Made by a program: the position numbers and the translations under genes
Shown: one piece after another, positions 26,951 to 36,986 of the stretch
Layout: every line of letters begins with the position of its first letter
Numbering within the stretch: the first letter of the stretch is position 1
Assembly: GCA_009839485.1 (NCBI GenBank)
Contig: VXPQ01000046.1
Span: 1-64,000, forward strand
Length of the DNA stretch: 64,000 nt
Direction of reading: 5' to 3'
DNA from: Bacteroidetes bacterium SB0662_bin_6
Lineage (GTDB): Bacteria > Bacteroidota > Rhodothermia > Rhodothermales > VXPQ01
Notes under the pieces: generated by a model
Seen by the model: only the letters and a program-made list of their open reading frames with translations
Database searches by the model: none
Told to the model about the DNA's origin: nothing

Positions 26951-29452
26951 ATGAATCGTTTCAAGATACCTTCGTTTTTGACGCTTCTTTCTCTGGCTGT
27001 TTTGCTTGGAGGCTGTTCTATGGCGCTGCAGACTGCGGTTACGGCGGACTCTGCGTCCACGGACACGCAAGCGGCTGCCGGGCCGGACGACGAAACGAAG
27101 ATGAAGAAATACTCCGAAGTCGTCAAGGAAAGCATGACCACGGACGAGGGGTTGTTTGCCGTACACCGCGATACGGAGAAAACCCTCTTTGAAATCCCGG
27201 ATTCGTTGCTGGACCGGGAGATGCTGCTGGTAACCCGTATGGCGCGTACGCACGCCGGCATGGGATACGGGGGGCAGAAAGCCAACACGCAGGTGCTGCG
27301 GTGGCAGCGGCAGGGGGATAAGGTGCTCCTGCGAATCGTATCCTACGAGAGCGTGGCGAGCGAGGATCATCCGATTTACCAGGCGGTCCGGAACGCAAAC
27401 CTCGAACCGGTGGTGGCCGCATTCGACATTCTGGCCAGAAACGACGATTCCACCCGGTCCGTGGTGGACGTGACCGAGCTCTTTACGACAGATGTTCGCT
27501 TTCTGGGCCTGAGTTCGTCCAACCGGGAGCGGTACGAGGTCAGGAGCCTGGACAAGGATCGTTCCTATGTGAATGGGGCGCAAAGCTTCCCCCGCAATAT
27601 CGAAGTGCGCCATACGCTTACGTACGCGGCGGACGAGCCCCCCGACAATCCCTCGACCGGAACCATCTCTGTGGAGATGAACCAGTCCATGGTGCTTTTG
27701 CCGGATCAGCTCATGACGCCGCGGCCCTGCGATGCGCGCGTGGGATATTTCAATGTGGAGACGATCGATTACGGGGCGGATACGCAGCGGGCGGAGGAGA
27801 AATGCTTCATCACGAAATGGCGGCTCGAACCCAGCGATCCCGAAGCCTTTGCGCGCGGTGAACTGGTGGAGCCGGTGCGCCCCATTGTGTACTACATCGA
27901 TCCGGCCACCCCGATGAAATGGCGCCCGTACATCAAGCAGGGGGTGGACGACTGGAACGTGGCATTCGAGGAAGCCGGTTTCCGGAACGCCATTATCGGC
28001 AAAGATCCTCCTTCTGTGGAGGAAGATCCGGAATTCAGCCCGGAGGATGTACGCTATTCAGTCATCCGCTATTTCCCGTCGGATATCGAGAACGCCTACG
28101 GTCCGCATGTTCACGACCCGCGTTCGGGAGAGATTCTCGAGAGCGATATCGGGTGGTACCACAATGTGATGAATCTTTTGCGGAACTGGTATTTCGTCCA
28201 GACGGCCGCCTCGAACCCGGATGCGCGCGCCGTGAAGTTTGACGACGAGGTAATGGGAGAGTTGATCCGCTTCGTGTCCGCCCACGAGGTAGGCCATACG
28301 ATCGGCTTGCCGCACAACTGGGGATCAAGCTACGCGTTCTCCGTCGATTCGCTGCGGTCGCCGACGTTTACCAGTGCGTACGGCACGACGCCGTCCATCA
28401 TGGATTACGCCCGCTTCAATTATATCGCGCAGCCGGAAGACGGGGTGACCCATTTCATACCCATGATCGGCGAATACGACAAATGGAGCGTTCGCTGGGG
28501 CTACCGGCCCATTCCCGGAGCAGACAACGAAGAAGAAATCAAAGCCGTGCTGAACGGCTGGGTCAAGGAACGCGCCGGCGATCCGTTGTACTTCTACGGG
28601 CGCCAGACGGGCAACCCGCTGGATCCCCGGTCGCAGCGGGAGGATCTCGGCGACGATGCGGTGGAAGCGAGCCGGCTGGGTGTTGCAAACCTGCAGCGCA
28701 TCGTTCCGAACCTGATCGACTGGACCCGAGAGGAGGGCGAAAACTACGCCCAACTCGAGGAAATATACGGGGAGATAGCGATCCAGTGGAGGCGCTATCT
28801 CGGCCATGTGGCGCGCGAAATCGGAGGGGTGTACGAGACCCCGAAGACGTACGATCAGGATGGGCCTGTGTACGAAATGGTTTCGAAGGATGCGCAAACG
28901 AGGGCGATGGCTTTTCTGCACGAATTCGGATTCGATACGCCCCTATGGTTTGTCGATGAGGATATTCTTCGCCGGATCGAACATGCGGGCGCTGTAGAAC
29001 GCATTCGAAGCATTCAGGCCGGTCAGTTGGACCTGCTGCTCGATCCGCAGCGGCTGGCTCGTCTTATCGAGGCGGAAGCCCGCCTTGGCGATGCGGCGTA
29101 TGCCCCCCTGGATATGCTGGAAGATTTGCGAAAAGGCCTCTGGCGCGAACTGGACGCCAACGAAGCGATCGATCCGTGGCGGCGCAACCTGCAACGCGCC
29201 TATCTGGAGGACATGGAGCGGTTAATGACCCAGGAGGTCACCGCTCCGTCCGCCGCTGCGCGCCGGTTCCTCGGCTTTACGCCGGTCGACGTGAGTCAGA
29301 GCGATATCCGGGCGTACGTACGCGGCGAACTGGAAACGTTGCGTGGAGATGTACGGCGGGCCGCCCGCAGAATGCGGGACCGGCCTACGGCATTGCACCT
29401 CGAAGACGTGCTGGTTCGCATCGAGAACATACTGGACCCGCAAGAAGAATAG
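26951..29452 (+). CDS. Zinc-dependent metalloprotease lipoprotein (DUF5117/DUF4953 type)
   Basis: 833 aa from ATG 26951; an in-frame GTG at 26939 is less likely. The N-terminus is a lipoprotein signal (FLTLLSLAVLLGGC lipobox), so it is exported and lipid-anchored. The zinc motif HEVGHTIGLPHNW starts near H445 and has the metzincin form HExxHxxGxxH; the later TPSIMDYARFNY contains the Met-turn. Upstream, YYIDPATPMKWRPYIKQGVDDWNVAFEEAGF is typical of the DUF4953 catalytic family that is common in Bacteroidota and Gemmatimonadota. The biological substrate is unknown. It is a single gene between the M24 peptidase and copA. Confidence 0.9.
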   Translation: MNRFKIPSFLTLLSLAVLLGGCSMALQTAVTADSASTDTQAAAGPDDETKMKKYSEVVKESMTTDEGLFAVHRDTEKTLFEIPDSLLDREMLLVTRMARTHAGMGYGGQKANTQVLRWQRQGDKVLLRIVSYESVASEDHPIYQAVRNANLEPVVAAFDILARNDDSTRSVVDVTELFTTDVRFLGLSSSNRERYEVRSLDKDRSYVNGAQSFPRNIEVRHTLTYAADEPPDNPSTGTISVEMNQSMVLLPDQLMTPRPCDARVGYFNVETIDYGADTQRAEEKCFITKWRLEPSDPEAFARGELVEPVRPIVYYIDPATPMKWRPYIKQGVDDWNVAFEEAGFRNAIIGKDPPSVEEDPEFSPEDVRYSVIRYFPSDIENAYGPHVHDPRSGEILESDIGWYHNVMNLLRNWYFVQTAASNPDARAVKFDDEVMGELIRFVSAHEVGHTIGLPHNWGSSYAFSVDSLRSPTFTSAYGTTPSIMDYARFNYIAQPEDGVTHFIPMIGEYDKWSVRWGYRPIPGADNEEEIKAVLNGWVKERAGDPLYFYGRQTGNPLDPRSQREDLGDDAVEASRLGVANLQRIVPNLIDWTREEGENYAQLEEIYGEIAIQWRRYLGHVAREIGGVYETPKTYDQDGPVYEMVSKDAQTRAMAFLHEFGFDTPLWFVDEDILRRIEHAGAVERIRSIQAGQLDLLLDPQRLARLIEAEARLGDAAYAPLDMLEDLRKGLWRELDANEAIDPWRRNLQRAYLEDMERLMTQEVTAPSAAARRFLGFTPVDVSQSDIRAYVRGELETLRGDVRRAARRMRDRPTALHLEDVLVRIENILDPQEE

Positions 29453-29482
29453 GGCAGCCTGCGCTCCGCTTTCCGCCGCAAA

Positions 29483-31801
29483 ATGGCCACAGACCACTCC
29501 ATCGACATTTCTTCGCAGCGTACGCCGGAGCAGGAAGTACAGCTTGGAATACGCGGCATGACGTGCGCCGGATGCGTCCTTCGCGTTGAAGAAGCGTTGA
29601 CCGGTGTGGATGGGGTGGAGACGGTGGACGTAAATCTGGCTACCGAACGCGCCCGCGTACGCTACCGGGGCGGCTCCGAGCTTGTGGAGGCCATGTATGT
29701 GGCGGTCCGGGCAAGCGGATACGAGGCGATAGAGGCGGCTTCCGGCGCAAAGGCGCGTGAGGAGGCCGAGGAAACGGCTCGCGAAGCCGAGTTGGAGGCC
29801 CTGCGCCGGCGGGCGGTATTCGCGGGAGTTCCCACCGCGGTGATCCTCGCTTTGCAGATGTTTCCGATGCTATGGCCTCCGGCCGCGTCGTGGCTGCACA
29901 TACTGATCGGGGAGGCGCTCCTTCTGTATATCCTGTTCGCGCTGGCCGGTATCGTGCAATTCGGGCCGGGTCTCTGGTTCTACCGGCTGGGCTGGAAAGC
30001 AGCGCGGACCGGACATCCGGACATGCATACGCTGGTCATGCTTGGTTCCAGCGCCGCCTACGGGTATTCCGTCGTGGCCATGTTTCTTCCCGGCGTGATG
30101 CCCTCAGGCGCCGACCATGTCTACTTCGAGGCGTCCTCGGCCATCATTGCGCTGATTCTGCTGGGCAAATACCTCGAAGTGCGCGTCAGGGGCCGCGCCG
30201 GCGCCGCGATGCGGTTGCTGCTCGGTTTGCAACCGGCGCTTGCTCGTGTGGTGCGCGCAGATCGCGAGACGGATATTCCCATCGAGGAAGTCGTGGCCGG
30301 CGATATCATCCTCGTGCGTCCGGGAGAGCGATTGCCCGTGGACGGGATCGTGGAAGAAGGGGAATCCTGGATAGACGAGTCCATGCTTACCGGGGAGCCG
30401 GTACCGGTCGAGAAAAAGGCGGGGGACGAGGTGGTGGGCGGCACGATCAACGGACGCGGCGGTTTTCGTTTTCGGGCTACGCGGGTAGGGGGGGATACGG
30501 TGCTGGCCCGTATTGTTCGTATGGTCGAGGAAGCCCAGCAATCGAAACCGCACATCCAGCGGTTGGCGGATCGTGTCGTAGCGTGGTTCGTGCCCGCGGT
30601 GCTCGTTGTGGCGTTTCTTGCTTTTGTCCTGTGGATGGTCATGGGGCCGGCGCCGGCGTTGCCCTTTGCCCTTGTAGCCGCTGTATCCGTACTGATTATT
30701 GCCTGTCCCTGCGCGATGGGGCTGGCTACTCCTGTATCCGTCATGGTCGGTTCCGGCAAGGCCGCCGAATTAGGGATTCTGTTTCGGGGCGCGGACGCCA
30801 TAGAATCGTTGGCCGGGGTCGATACGGTCGCCTTCGACAAAACCGGCACGCTTACCGAGGGGCGCCCGCGCCTGACGGACATGATCCCTTGCGACGCATG
30901 GTCGGATGAGGAGGTACTGCGTCTTGCCGCTGCCGTGGAAAGGCGCTCGGAACATCCTGTGGGCTATGCCATCGTGGAGGCTGCGGAGGAACGGGGGATA
31001 TCCGTTTCCGCAGCGACCCGGGTTCAGGCGCATTCCGGACTGGGTATCTCGGGCACGGTGGAGAAAAAAGCGGTGTACATCGGCTCCGAACGCTTTCTGG
31101 CCGCGGAAAAGGTCGATATGTCGCCGCTTGGAGGAGATATATTCCGATCCGATGCGGTGCGTACACTCCCGGAAGAGGGTAAAACCATTCTTTTTATGGC
31201 CGCGGATGGCGTGCTTGCGGCGATTTTCGGGGTTTCGGATCCTCTGAAGGAACATGCAGCGGAAAGTGTCGAGGCACTGCAGGAACTCGGGTGCCGGGTG
31301 GTGATGATTACCGGCGATGCGCCTCGCGCCGCCGAAGTTGTTGCCGGTCGACTGGGGATCGATGAGGTATCCGCAGATATTCTCCCGGATAAGAAAGCCG
31401 ACGCGGTGCAGCACTACCGGCTGGAAGGGCGCCGCGTGGCGTTCACGGGGGACGGCATCAACGATGCGCCGGCGCTGGCCCGGGCTGATGTAGGCGTGGC
31501 GATGGGGACGGGTTCGGACATCGCGATCGAATCCGGAGACGTGATTCTCATGTCGGGCGATCCAAGGGGGCTGGTTAACGCCCGTGCGCTTGCGCATAGC
31601 ACGCTCCGCAATATCAAACAAAATCTTTTCTGGGCATTCGCCTACAATGTGGCGCTTATTCCGGTAGCCGCCGGGGTGTTGTATCCGCTCACCGGCCATC
31701 TTTTGTCTCCGGTGTTTGCCGCCGCCGCAATGAGTTTGTCCAGTGTGTTTGTTTTGTCGAATGCCTTGCGCCTGAAGCGTTTTCAGGCGATTCTGGGGTG
31801 A
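29483..31801 (+). CDS. copA: Copper-exporting P1B-type ATPase
   Basis: 772 aa inner-membrane pump. One N-terminal heavy-metal-associated domain carries CxxC (C28, C31 in GMTCAGC). Eight membrane helices are implied. Catalytic motifs are [11 protein letters not shown], the metal-binding CPC in [12 protein letters not shown], phosphorylation site DKTGTLTEG (D452), SEHPVGYAI and [18 protein letters not shown] in helix 7 and MSLSS in helix 8 match the Cu+ (P1B-1) subgroup. It exports Cu+ (or Ag+) from the cytoplasm. No copper regulator or chaperone gene is adjacent. It starts 30 bp after the metalloprotease gene. Confidence 0.94.
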   Translation: MATDHSIDISSQRTPEQEVQLGIRGMTCAGCVLRVEEALTGVDGVETVDVNLATERARVRYRGGSELVEAMYVAVRASGYEAIEAASGAKAREEAEETAREAELEALRRRAVFAGVPTAVILALQMFPMLWPPAASWLHILIGEALLLYILFALAGIVQFGPGLWFYRLGWKAARTGHPDMHTLVMLGSSAAYGYSVVAMFLPGVMPSGADHVYFEASSAIIALILLGKYLEVRVRGRAGAAMRLLLGLQPALARVVRADRETDIPIEEVVAGDIILVRPGERLPVDGIVEEGESWIDESMLTGEPVPVEKKAGDEVVGGTINGRGGFRFRATRVGGDTVLARIVRMVEEAQQSKPHIQRLADRVVAWFVPAVLVVAFLAFVLWMVMGPAPALPFALVAAVSVLIIACPCAMGLATPVSVMVGSGKAAELGILFRGADAIESLAGVDTVAFDKTGTLTEGRPRLTDMIPCDAWSDEEVLRLAAAVERRSEHPVGYAIVEAAEERGISVSAATRVQAHSGLGISGTVEKKAVYIGSERFLAAEKVDMSPLGGDIFRSDAVRTLPEEGKTILFMAADGVLAAIFGVSDPLKEHAAESVEALQELGCRVVMITGDAPRAAEVVAGRLGIDEVSADILPDKKADAVQHYRLEGRRVAFTGDGINDAPALARADVGVAMGTGSDIAIESGDVILMSGDPRGLVNARALAHSTLRNIKQNLFWAFAYNVALIPVAAGVLYPLTGHLLSPVFAAAAMSLSSVFVLSNALRLKRFQAILG

Positions 31802-31847
31802 GGGATGATACGTTCTATCCGGAGAGCCGGATAACAGGACCGGGACC

Positions 31848-33848
31848 ATGATATCAGGAAGAGAGCAAACGAATCCGGTGCGCCAGGTTATCATCGTGGT
31901 TGCCATGGCAGTTGCCGTGCTCTGCGGGGCAAACCGTGCGCACGCCCAGCAGGGAGATTTGGACGCAGGCGAACCCCGCACGGTACGGATGATCTACTTT
32001 CTGCCGAATGATCGCCCTTTCCGTGCAGATGTAGTAGAGAAGATGAAAGATGAGATTCGCAACGCACAGGCTTTTTATGCCGACCAGATGCGCGCGCACG
32101 GATACGGAGGCAGAACATTTCGCTTTGAAACGGATGCCCACGGTGAGCCACTGGTCCACTGCGTGGCCGGGCAACATTCCGATAGCCACTATCTTCGTAA
32201 TACGGATGGCAGGGCAATCCGTGAGGTTAAAGAGATATTCGATCTTAATGCAAATGTTTACGTCATCGTCGTGGACCATAGTATAAATGCTCTCGCGAAG
32301 GCCCATGGACCTGGGAGGGAAAGCGGGGTGCGGACGGCAAGGGGCAGCGGAGTGCAGACGGGGAAAAACAGTGGCTATGGGTTGATCGTCCGCGGATTTA
32401 ATCTCGATTTGCTGGCCCATGAGCTTGGGCATGCTTTTGGGCTGTGGCATGATTTTCGCGATCAGGCGTACATCATGTCGTATGGCGCAGCGCGTGATAG
32501 TTTATCCGCGTGCAATGCCGGTTTTTTGGCTGTGCATCCCCACTTCAATACAGCCATTCCCATGGACGCGGAGTCGTTGCCGAGCATCGAATTTGTTTCT
32601 TCGTCCGCCTATCCGGCAGGTTCAAGGAGCGTTTCCGTTCAAGCCGAACTCAGCGATTCGGGAGGTCTTTATCAGGCGATCCTGCTGGTCAGAACCCTAA
32701 AACCGCACTTTGCTTCAGGATTACTTGAAGTAAAGGCATGTCGTCGATTAGCAGGCATACAAAATGATGCAGTCGAATTCGATTATGACGGCGCCATTCC
32801 TTCTGCTCACGGTACAAATCTTTCCCGGTCATCCAGGCATTCGATAGTAGCAGACGTTGTCGATACGGATGGAAATGTGGGGAGGACCTCCATGGTTCTT
32901 TTGGAAATATCGCCGAATCATATTGCCCGTCTTGACGGGCATACGAGTATTGTTCGCAGTGTCTCTTTTTCACCGGATGGGGCGATTCTTGCTTCCGCCT
33001 CATCGGACAGAACGATCAGGCTCTGGGACGTGATGAAACGCGAACAGATAGCTGCCCTCGAGGACACGAATCGGGTGCATTCTGTGTCGTTTTCGCCCGA
33101 TGGGGCCCTACTCGCTTCCGCCTCCGGAAATGTCGATTTATGGGATGTGAAAAAACCGTCGCGTATCCCGGTTGGTCCACTCGAACATGCTTTGCCTGTA
33201 TCCGTATCGTTTTCGCCTGATAATGCGCTCCTTGCTTCCGGGTCGTTGAGTGATCACACGGTCAAGTTGTGGAGCGTAGCACAACAAGCACACATCGCCA
33301 CCCTTGCAGGACATGAGAGCCAGATCCATTCCGTGTCTTTTTCCCGTGACGGTGCGCTTCTTGCTTCCGCCTCCCGGGATAAGACGATCAGGCTCTGGGA
33401 CGTAGCGACAGAGAAAAATATTGCCATCCTGCGGGGACACACGAGTGGGGTCAGTTCTTTGTCGTTTTCCCCCGATGAAAGGACGCTGGCCTCCGGATCA
33501 TGGGATAAAACAATCAGGCTTTGGGATATTGTGACGGAAAGCCATATCGCTACGCTTGAGGGGCATGCATCCCTGGTTCATAGCGTGTCGTTTTCGCCCG
33601 ATGGGACCATACTTGCTTCCGGGTCGGAGGATGGAACGGTCAAGCTTTGGGATGTGGAGACAAACGAAAACATTGCCACCCTTACAGGCCATACGGCCAA
33701 TGTCTCAACGGTGGCTTTTTCGCCCGATGGGACTGTTTTAGCCTCCGGATCCTGGGATGACACGGTCAATTTGTGGGATGTGTTCGCGTGGACTTCGGCA
33801 GCGACGGACACTGCGAGCACCGGGAGCGAGGAGCCGCCCGTACGATGA
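31848..33848 (+). CDS. Secreted metzincin-like protease fused to a seven-repeat WD40 propeller
   Basis: 666 aa. A signal peptide is likely (hydrophobic VIIVVAMAVAVLCGA ending in AHAQ, ~14-34). Residues ~35-240 form a protease-like domain with HELGHAFGLWHD (H191, H195, H201) and a following YIMSYG Met-turn, so it is a metzincin. Residues ~240-360 look like beta-rich linker with an Ig-like feel. Residues ~362-650 hold seven WD40 repeats with the SVSFSPDGxxLASxSxDxTIxLWD pattern, enough for one closed propeller. The start may be later than 31848. The protease and the WD40 part are each recognisable; their combination in one exported protein is unusual. Substrate is unknown. Confidence 0.85.
   Translation: MISGREQTNPVRQVIIVVAMAVAVLCGANRAHAQQGDLDAGEPRTVRMIYFLPNDRPFRADVVEKMKDEIRNAQAFYADQMRAHGYGGRTFRFETDAHGEPLVHCVAGQHSDSHYLRNTDGRAIREVKEIFDLNANVYVIVVDHSINALAKAHGPGRESGVRTARGSGVQTGKNSGYGLIVRGFNLDLLAHELGHAFGLWHDFRDQAYIMSYGAARDSLSACNAGFLAVHPHFNTAIPMDAESLPSIEFVSSSAYPAGSRSVSVQAELSDSGGLYQAILLVRTLKPHFASGLLEVKACRRLAGIQNDAVEFDYDGAIPSAHGTNLSRSSRHSIVADVVDTDGNVGRTSMVLLEISPNHIARLDGHTSIVRSVSFSPDGAILASASSDRTIRLWDVMKREQIAALEDTNRVHSVSFSPDGALLASASGNVDLWDVKKPSRIPVGPLEHALPVSVSFSPDNALLASGSLSDHTVKLWSVAQQAHIATLAGHESQIHSVSFSRDGALLASASRDKTIRLWDVATEKNIAILRGHTSGVSSLSFSPDERTLASGSWDKTIRLWDIVTESHIATLEGHASLVHSVSFSPDGTILASGSEDGTVKLWDVETNENIATLTGHTANVSTVAFSPDGTVLASGSWDDTVNLWDVFAWTSAATDTASTGSEEPPVR
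32940..33795 (+). repeat. WD40 repeat-coding block
   Basis: Seven degenerate ~123-bp repeats encode the beta-propeller of the fusion protein. Repeats 4-7 are most alike (for example TIRLWD at repeats 4 and 5, and SWDKTIRLWD), suggesting internal duplication; repeat 2 has lost the usual GH and part of blade strand d. Confidence 0.85.
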
Positions 33849-34184
33849 TGCTTGTCAAGTGAGTTTGGGAAGGGGAGGGGAAGGTAATGGCGCCATGGTT
33901 CTGTCACGGCCCCAACGCGCCGATGGGTAATGACTGAACGGCATAAATGACGAAAGTACGACGGCAGAAAAAACGTATTCTCAACGGGTGAAATGGCGGG
34001 TTTTCAACGGGTGAAATGACGAACCGATATTACGGTGCTTCAGCGGAAAGTGCCAACAGGAGCACTGTAATGAGTTTTTTCGGTATCGTTTTGCCGTTGA
34101 ACGCCTTACGGTTATTGACACGAACCACTTTAGTAATTACTTTGTACCCACTTTACACATGACTTCAACCAGCGAGGGCTAAAA
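33849..34184. other. Intergenic region upstream of mazEF with short direct repeats
   Basis: No gene is seen in these 336 bp. TCAACGGGTGAAATG occurs twice, at 33981 and 34004 (23-bp period), with a looser relative (AACGGCATAAATGACG) 40 bp upstream. Such repeats can mark the end of a decayed insertion sequence, but no transposase fragment is visible. The right part carries the probable mazEF promoter. Confidence 0.4.
34115..34143 (+). promoter_or_regulatory. Possible mazEF promoter and operator palindrome
   Basis: TTGACA at 34115-34120 is followed 17 bp later by TACTTT (34138-34143), a weak -10. The perfect palindrome GTAATTAC (34133-34140) overlaps the -10 and could be where MazE binds for autoregulation, as known for AbrB-fold antitoxins. 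This rests on pattern only. Confidence 0.35.
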
Positions 34185-34436
34185 GTGAAGGTTAAGATTA
34201 TCCCGATCGGAAACTCACAGGGAATTCGCATTCCTAAACCGCTTATCGAAGCGGCAGAGCTTCAAGGGCCCCTTGAGATGCGTGTTGTGGAGGAGGGGCT
34301 TCTTATTGAGCGTGTCTCGACACCGCGCACCGGATGGGTTGATGCGGCAAAAAAGATGCGTTCAAGGGGAGAGGATGACCTTCTTGACGCCCCGGTCCTT
34401 TCTGAGTTTGACAAATCCGAGTGGGAATGGGAATGA
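34185..34436 (+). CDS. mazE: MazE-like antitoxin (AbrB/SpoVT fold)
   Basis: 83 aa. The N-terminal swapped-hairpin DNA-binding domain is clear (KVKIIPIGNSQGIRIPKPLIEAA), followed by a charged tail ending EFDKSEWEWE that likely wraps the toxin. It neutralises the MazF-type RNase encoded next and represses the operon. The start is GTG 34185, with GCGAGGGC as ribosome binding site. Its stop overlaps the toxin start (ATGA). Confidence 0.88.
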   Translation: MKVKIIPIGNSQGIRIPKPLIEAAELQGPLEMRVVEEGLLIERVSTPRTGWVDAAKKMRSRGEDDLLDAPVLSEFDKSEWEWE

Positions 34437-34759
34437 GCAGTCCGAGACGGGGAGATGTGTATCTGGTATCGCTGGATCCCACACAAGGCCAGGAAATAAA
34501 GAAGACGCGACCATGCGTGGTTGTGTCTCCCGATGAACTCAATTTTCATCTCCGAACGTTTCTCGTAGCGCCGATGACCACAGGCGGTCATCCGTATCCG
34601 TTCCGAATCCCTTGCAGGTTCCAGAACAAGGGGGGCTTCGTTGTGGTGGACCAGTTACGGACTATAGACCAAAGTCGGATGATTCGATGTATCGGAAAAA
34701 TGTCTGCTCCCACGATGTCCAAGGTGCTTAATGTGCTGCAGGAAATGTTTGCACCGTAA
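34433..34759 (+). CDS. mazF: MazF-family endoribonuclease toxin
   Basis: 108 aa, normal for the family. It begins SSPRRGDVYLVSLDPTQGQEIKKTRPCVVVSPDELN, with the PTxGxEixKtRP motif that contains the active-site Arg; VVVDQLRTIDQSRMIR is the conserved second motif (D-Q-R-T/S-D). MazF toxins cut mRNA at short motifs. The ATG at 34433 overlaps the antitoxin stop by 4 bp, so it is the likely start; in-frame GTG 34421 and ATG 34427 are inside mazE. Confidence 0.9.
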   Translation: MSSPRRGDVYLVSLDPTQGQEIKKTRPCVVVSPDELNFHLRTFLVAPMTTGGHPYPFRIPCRFQNKGGFVVVDQLRTIDQSRMIRCIGKMSAPTMSKVLNVLQEMFAP

Positions 34760-34781
34760 CATTTCCGGGCGATTTTTCACC

Positions 34782-35486
34782 ATGACCCTTGCAGAAATAC
34801 AGGCCCGGCTCGAGGCAGCGGGCAATGCCGACATTGCGGCCCACTCGGCGCGCTTTTTTCGCACCGGCCCGGGCGAATACGGGGAGGGCGACCGGTTCCG
34901 GGGCATCCGCGTACCGGTTCTTCGCAAAATGGCCCGCACCTGCGATGCGGCGGATATGTCCGTGGTGGAGCAATTGCTTATGTCTCCATGGCATGAAGAC
35001 CGGCTATGCGCGCTCCTGATGCTCGTCCGGCGGTACGAACGGGGCGACGACGCGCAAAAGGAAGCGGTATTCGCTTTGTATCTGAAGCGGGTCGAGTACG
35101 TCAACAACTGGGACCTGGTCGATTCTTCTGCTCCGAAGATCGTCGGGGCCCATCTCGAGTCACGGGAGAAGCGCCTGCTTTTCGACTGGGTCCGCGATGA
35201 GAGCCTCTGGAAACGCAGAATAGCCGTCCTTGCCACCTATTGGTACATCAAACGGGGCAGGTTCGACGAAATTCTGGCCATGGCCGAACAACTTCTTGAC
35301 GACGACCAGGACCTGATGCACAAAGCGGTCGGGTGGATGCTGCGCGAAGTGGGGAAGAAGGACCTTGCGATGGAGGAAGCCTTTCTGAACCGGCACTACC
35401 AGGACATGCCCCGGACCATGCTGCGCTACGCTATCGAGCGATTCGAAGAGAAAACGCGCAAGGATTACCTGGAGGGGCGGATCTGA
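34782..35486 (+). CDS. AlkD-like DNA alkylation repair protein
   Basis: 234 aa, all-helical HEAT-like protein of the AlkD family. ATG 34782 gives MTLAEIQARLEAAG; recognisable parts are FRGIRVPVLRKMAR, WHEDRLCALLMLVRRYERGD, NNWDLVDSSAPKIVGAHL and LWKRRIAVLATYWYIKRG. Family enzymes excise N3- and N7-alkylpurines without base flipping. It begins 22 bp after mazF and may share its transcript. The next gene (sulfatase) starts directly after its stop, with no gap. Confidence 0.88.
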   Translation: MTLAEIQARLEAAGNADIAAHSARFFRTGPGEYGEGDRFRGIRVPVLRKMARTCDAADMSVVEQLLMSPWHEDRLCALLMLVRRYERGDDAQKEAVFALYLKRVEYVNNWDLVDSSAPKIVGAHLESREKRLLFDWVRDESLWKRRIAVLATYWYIKRGRFDEILAMAEQLLDDDQDLMHKAVGWMLREVGKKDLAMEEAFLNRHYQDMPRTMLRYAIERFEEKTRKDYLEGRI

Positions 35487-36965
35487 ATGTTCGATATACT
35501 ATACGAGGTTCGAGGGGGTCGCCCCGGGCCTTTTCCCTGGCCTCTTTTCGCCCTTATGCTCCTTGCCGCATGGGCGTCGGGGTGCAGGGGGGCTGAGCGT
35601 CCGGAGACGCCCATGCCCCCACCCAACATCGTCTTTATCTATGTAGACGATCTCGGGTGGCGCGATGTGGGTTTCAACGGGAGCACCTGGTACGAAACCC
35701 CGAATATCGACCGGCTCGCTGCCGGGGGTATGATTTTCACCGATGCCTATGCCAATGGACCGAACTGCGCCCCGAGCCGCGCCTCGCTAATGTCGGGGCA
35801 ATACAGCCCCCGGCACGGCATTTACACAGTGAATTCTCCTGAAAGAGGCCAGTCCCGAAATCGCAAACTCATCCCGACGCCCAACACGACAGTGCTCGAC
35901 AGCACGGTCTTTACCTTAACCGAGGCCCTGCAGGCCGCCGGGTATACGAGCATCAGTCTTGGAAAATGGCATATGGGCCAGGGGTCGGCGACGGGGCCCG
36001 TGGGGCAAGGCTTTACCTACAACGTCGGCGGGAATCAGCGAGGGCATCCTCCCACTTATTTCAGCCCGTATCGCAACGAAGATATTGCCGATGGCCCCGA
36101 GGGTGAATATCTGACGGATCGGCTCACGGAGGAAGCCGTTCGATTCATAGAGCAGCACAAAGCGGGGCCGTTTTTTGTCTATCTCCCGTACTATGCTGTG
36201 CATACCCCCATTCAGGGCAAACCTGCCCTGGTGGAAAAGTATGCCGCCAAGTCGAACGAGGGTCCACAGAACAACCCGATGTATGCAGCCATGGTGGAAA
36301 CCGTGGACCAGGGGGTAGGGCGTATCCTGGCAACGCTGGACGACCTGGCGATCAGCGAGCAGACCCTGGTCGTGTTTTATGCCGATAATGGCGGGGTTCA
36401 TGGGATCACGTCTATGGCGCCGCTACGCGACGGCAAAGGAACCTTGTATGAGGGGGGCATCCGCGTGCCGCTTGCCATGCGTTGGCCGTCGGTCATCGCG
36501 CCCGGTACGCAAAGCCGCGTGCCCGTTATCGGCATCGATTTCTTTCCGACGTTTCTGGAGATCACGGGGCAGCCCGGACCGCCTTCCCAAATACTGGACG
36601 GCGAAAGCCTGATACCGTTGCTGAAGCAGACCGGAACACTAACGCGCGACGCCCTCTTTTGGCATTTCCCGGCCTATCTGGAAGCTAACCCCCAATGGTA
36701 TCCAAACGGTCGTACGTGGCGAACCACGCCGGCAGGCGCCATTCGCCAGGGCTCCTGGAAGCTCATTGAATACTTCGAGGATGGCCGCCTGGAACTGTAT
36801 GATCTGGGAAGCGACCCGGGAGAAACCAGGAATGTCGCTGCGCAAAACCCGCAAACGGTTGAAGCCCTTCATCGCCGGCTTCAATTATGGCGGGAATCGG
36901 TGCACGCCCCGGTTCCGACCACATTGAATCCCGACTATGTGACTCCTGGAAACCCGGCGCTATGA
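35487..36965 (+). CDS. Exported sulfatase (formylglycine-dependent, lipoprotein-like)
   Basis: 492 aa. The N-terminal hydrophobic segment ends ASGC, which fits a lipobox. The sulfatase signature CAPSRASLMSGQYSPRHG carries the Cys converted to formylglycine (C-x-P-S-R). Metal ligands are the Asp pair in YVDDLGW and DN in FYADNGG; the Lys of SLGKWHMG is also typical. It hydrolyses sulfate esters, probably on a polysaccharide or glycan in the periplasm; substrate is not predictable. No maturase gene is in the window. The sequence before residue ~20 is odd, so the start may be downstream. Confidence 0.9.
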   Translation: MFDILYEVRGGRPGPFPWPLFALMLLAAWASGCRGAERPETPMPPPNIVFIYVDDLGWRDVGFNGSTWYETPNIDRLAAGGMIFTDAYANGPNCAPSRASLMSGQYSPRHGIYTVNSPERGQSRNRKLIPTPNTTVLDSTVFTLTEALQAAGYTSISLGKWHMGQGSATGPVGQGFTYNVGGNQRGHPPTYFSPYRNEDIADGPEGEYLTDRLTEEAVRFIEQHKAGPFFVYLPYYAVHTPIQGKPALVEKYAAKSNEGPQNNPMYAAMVETVDQGVGRILATLDDLAISEQTLVVFYADNGGVHGITSMAPLRDGKGTLYEGGIRVPLAMRWPSVIAPGTQSRVPVIGIDFFPTFLEITGQPGPPSQILDGESLIPLLKQTGTLTRDALFWHFPAYLEANPQWYPNGRTWRTTPAGAIRQGSWKLIEYFEDGRLELYDLGSDPGETRNVAAQNPQTVEALHRRLQLWRESVHAPVPTTLNPDYVTPGNPAL

Positions 36966-36986
36966 GCCTATGAAAGCTGTCTGACG

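Noticed and set aside
33981-34019. Two-unit CRISPR remnant
   Set aside because: Only two 15-bp copies with an 8-bp gap; too short for repeat-spacer structure and no cas genes nearby.
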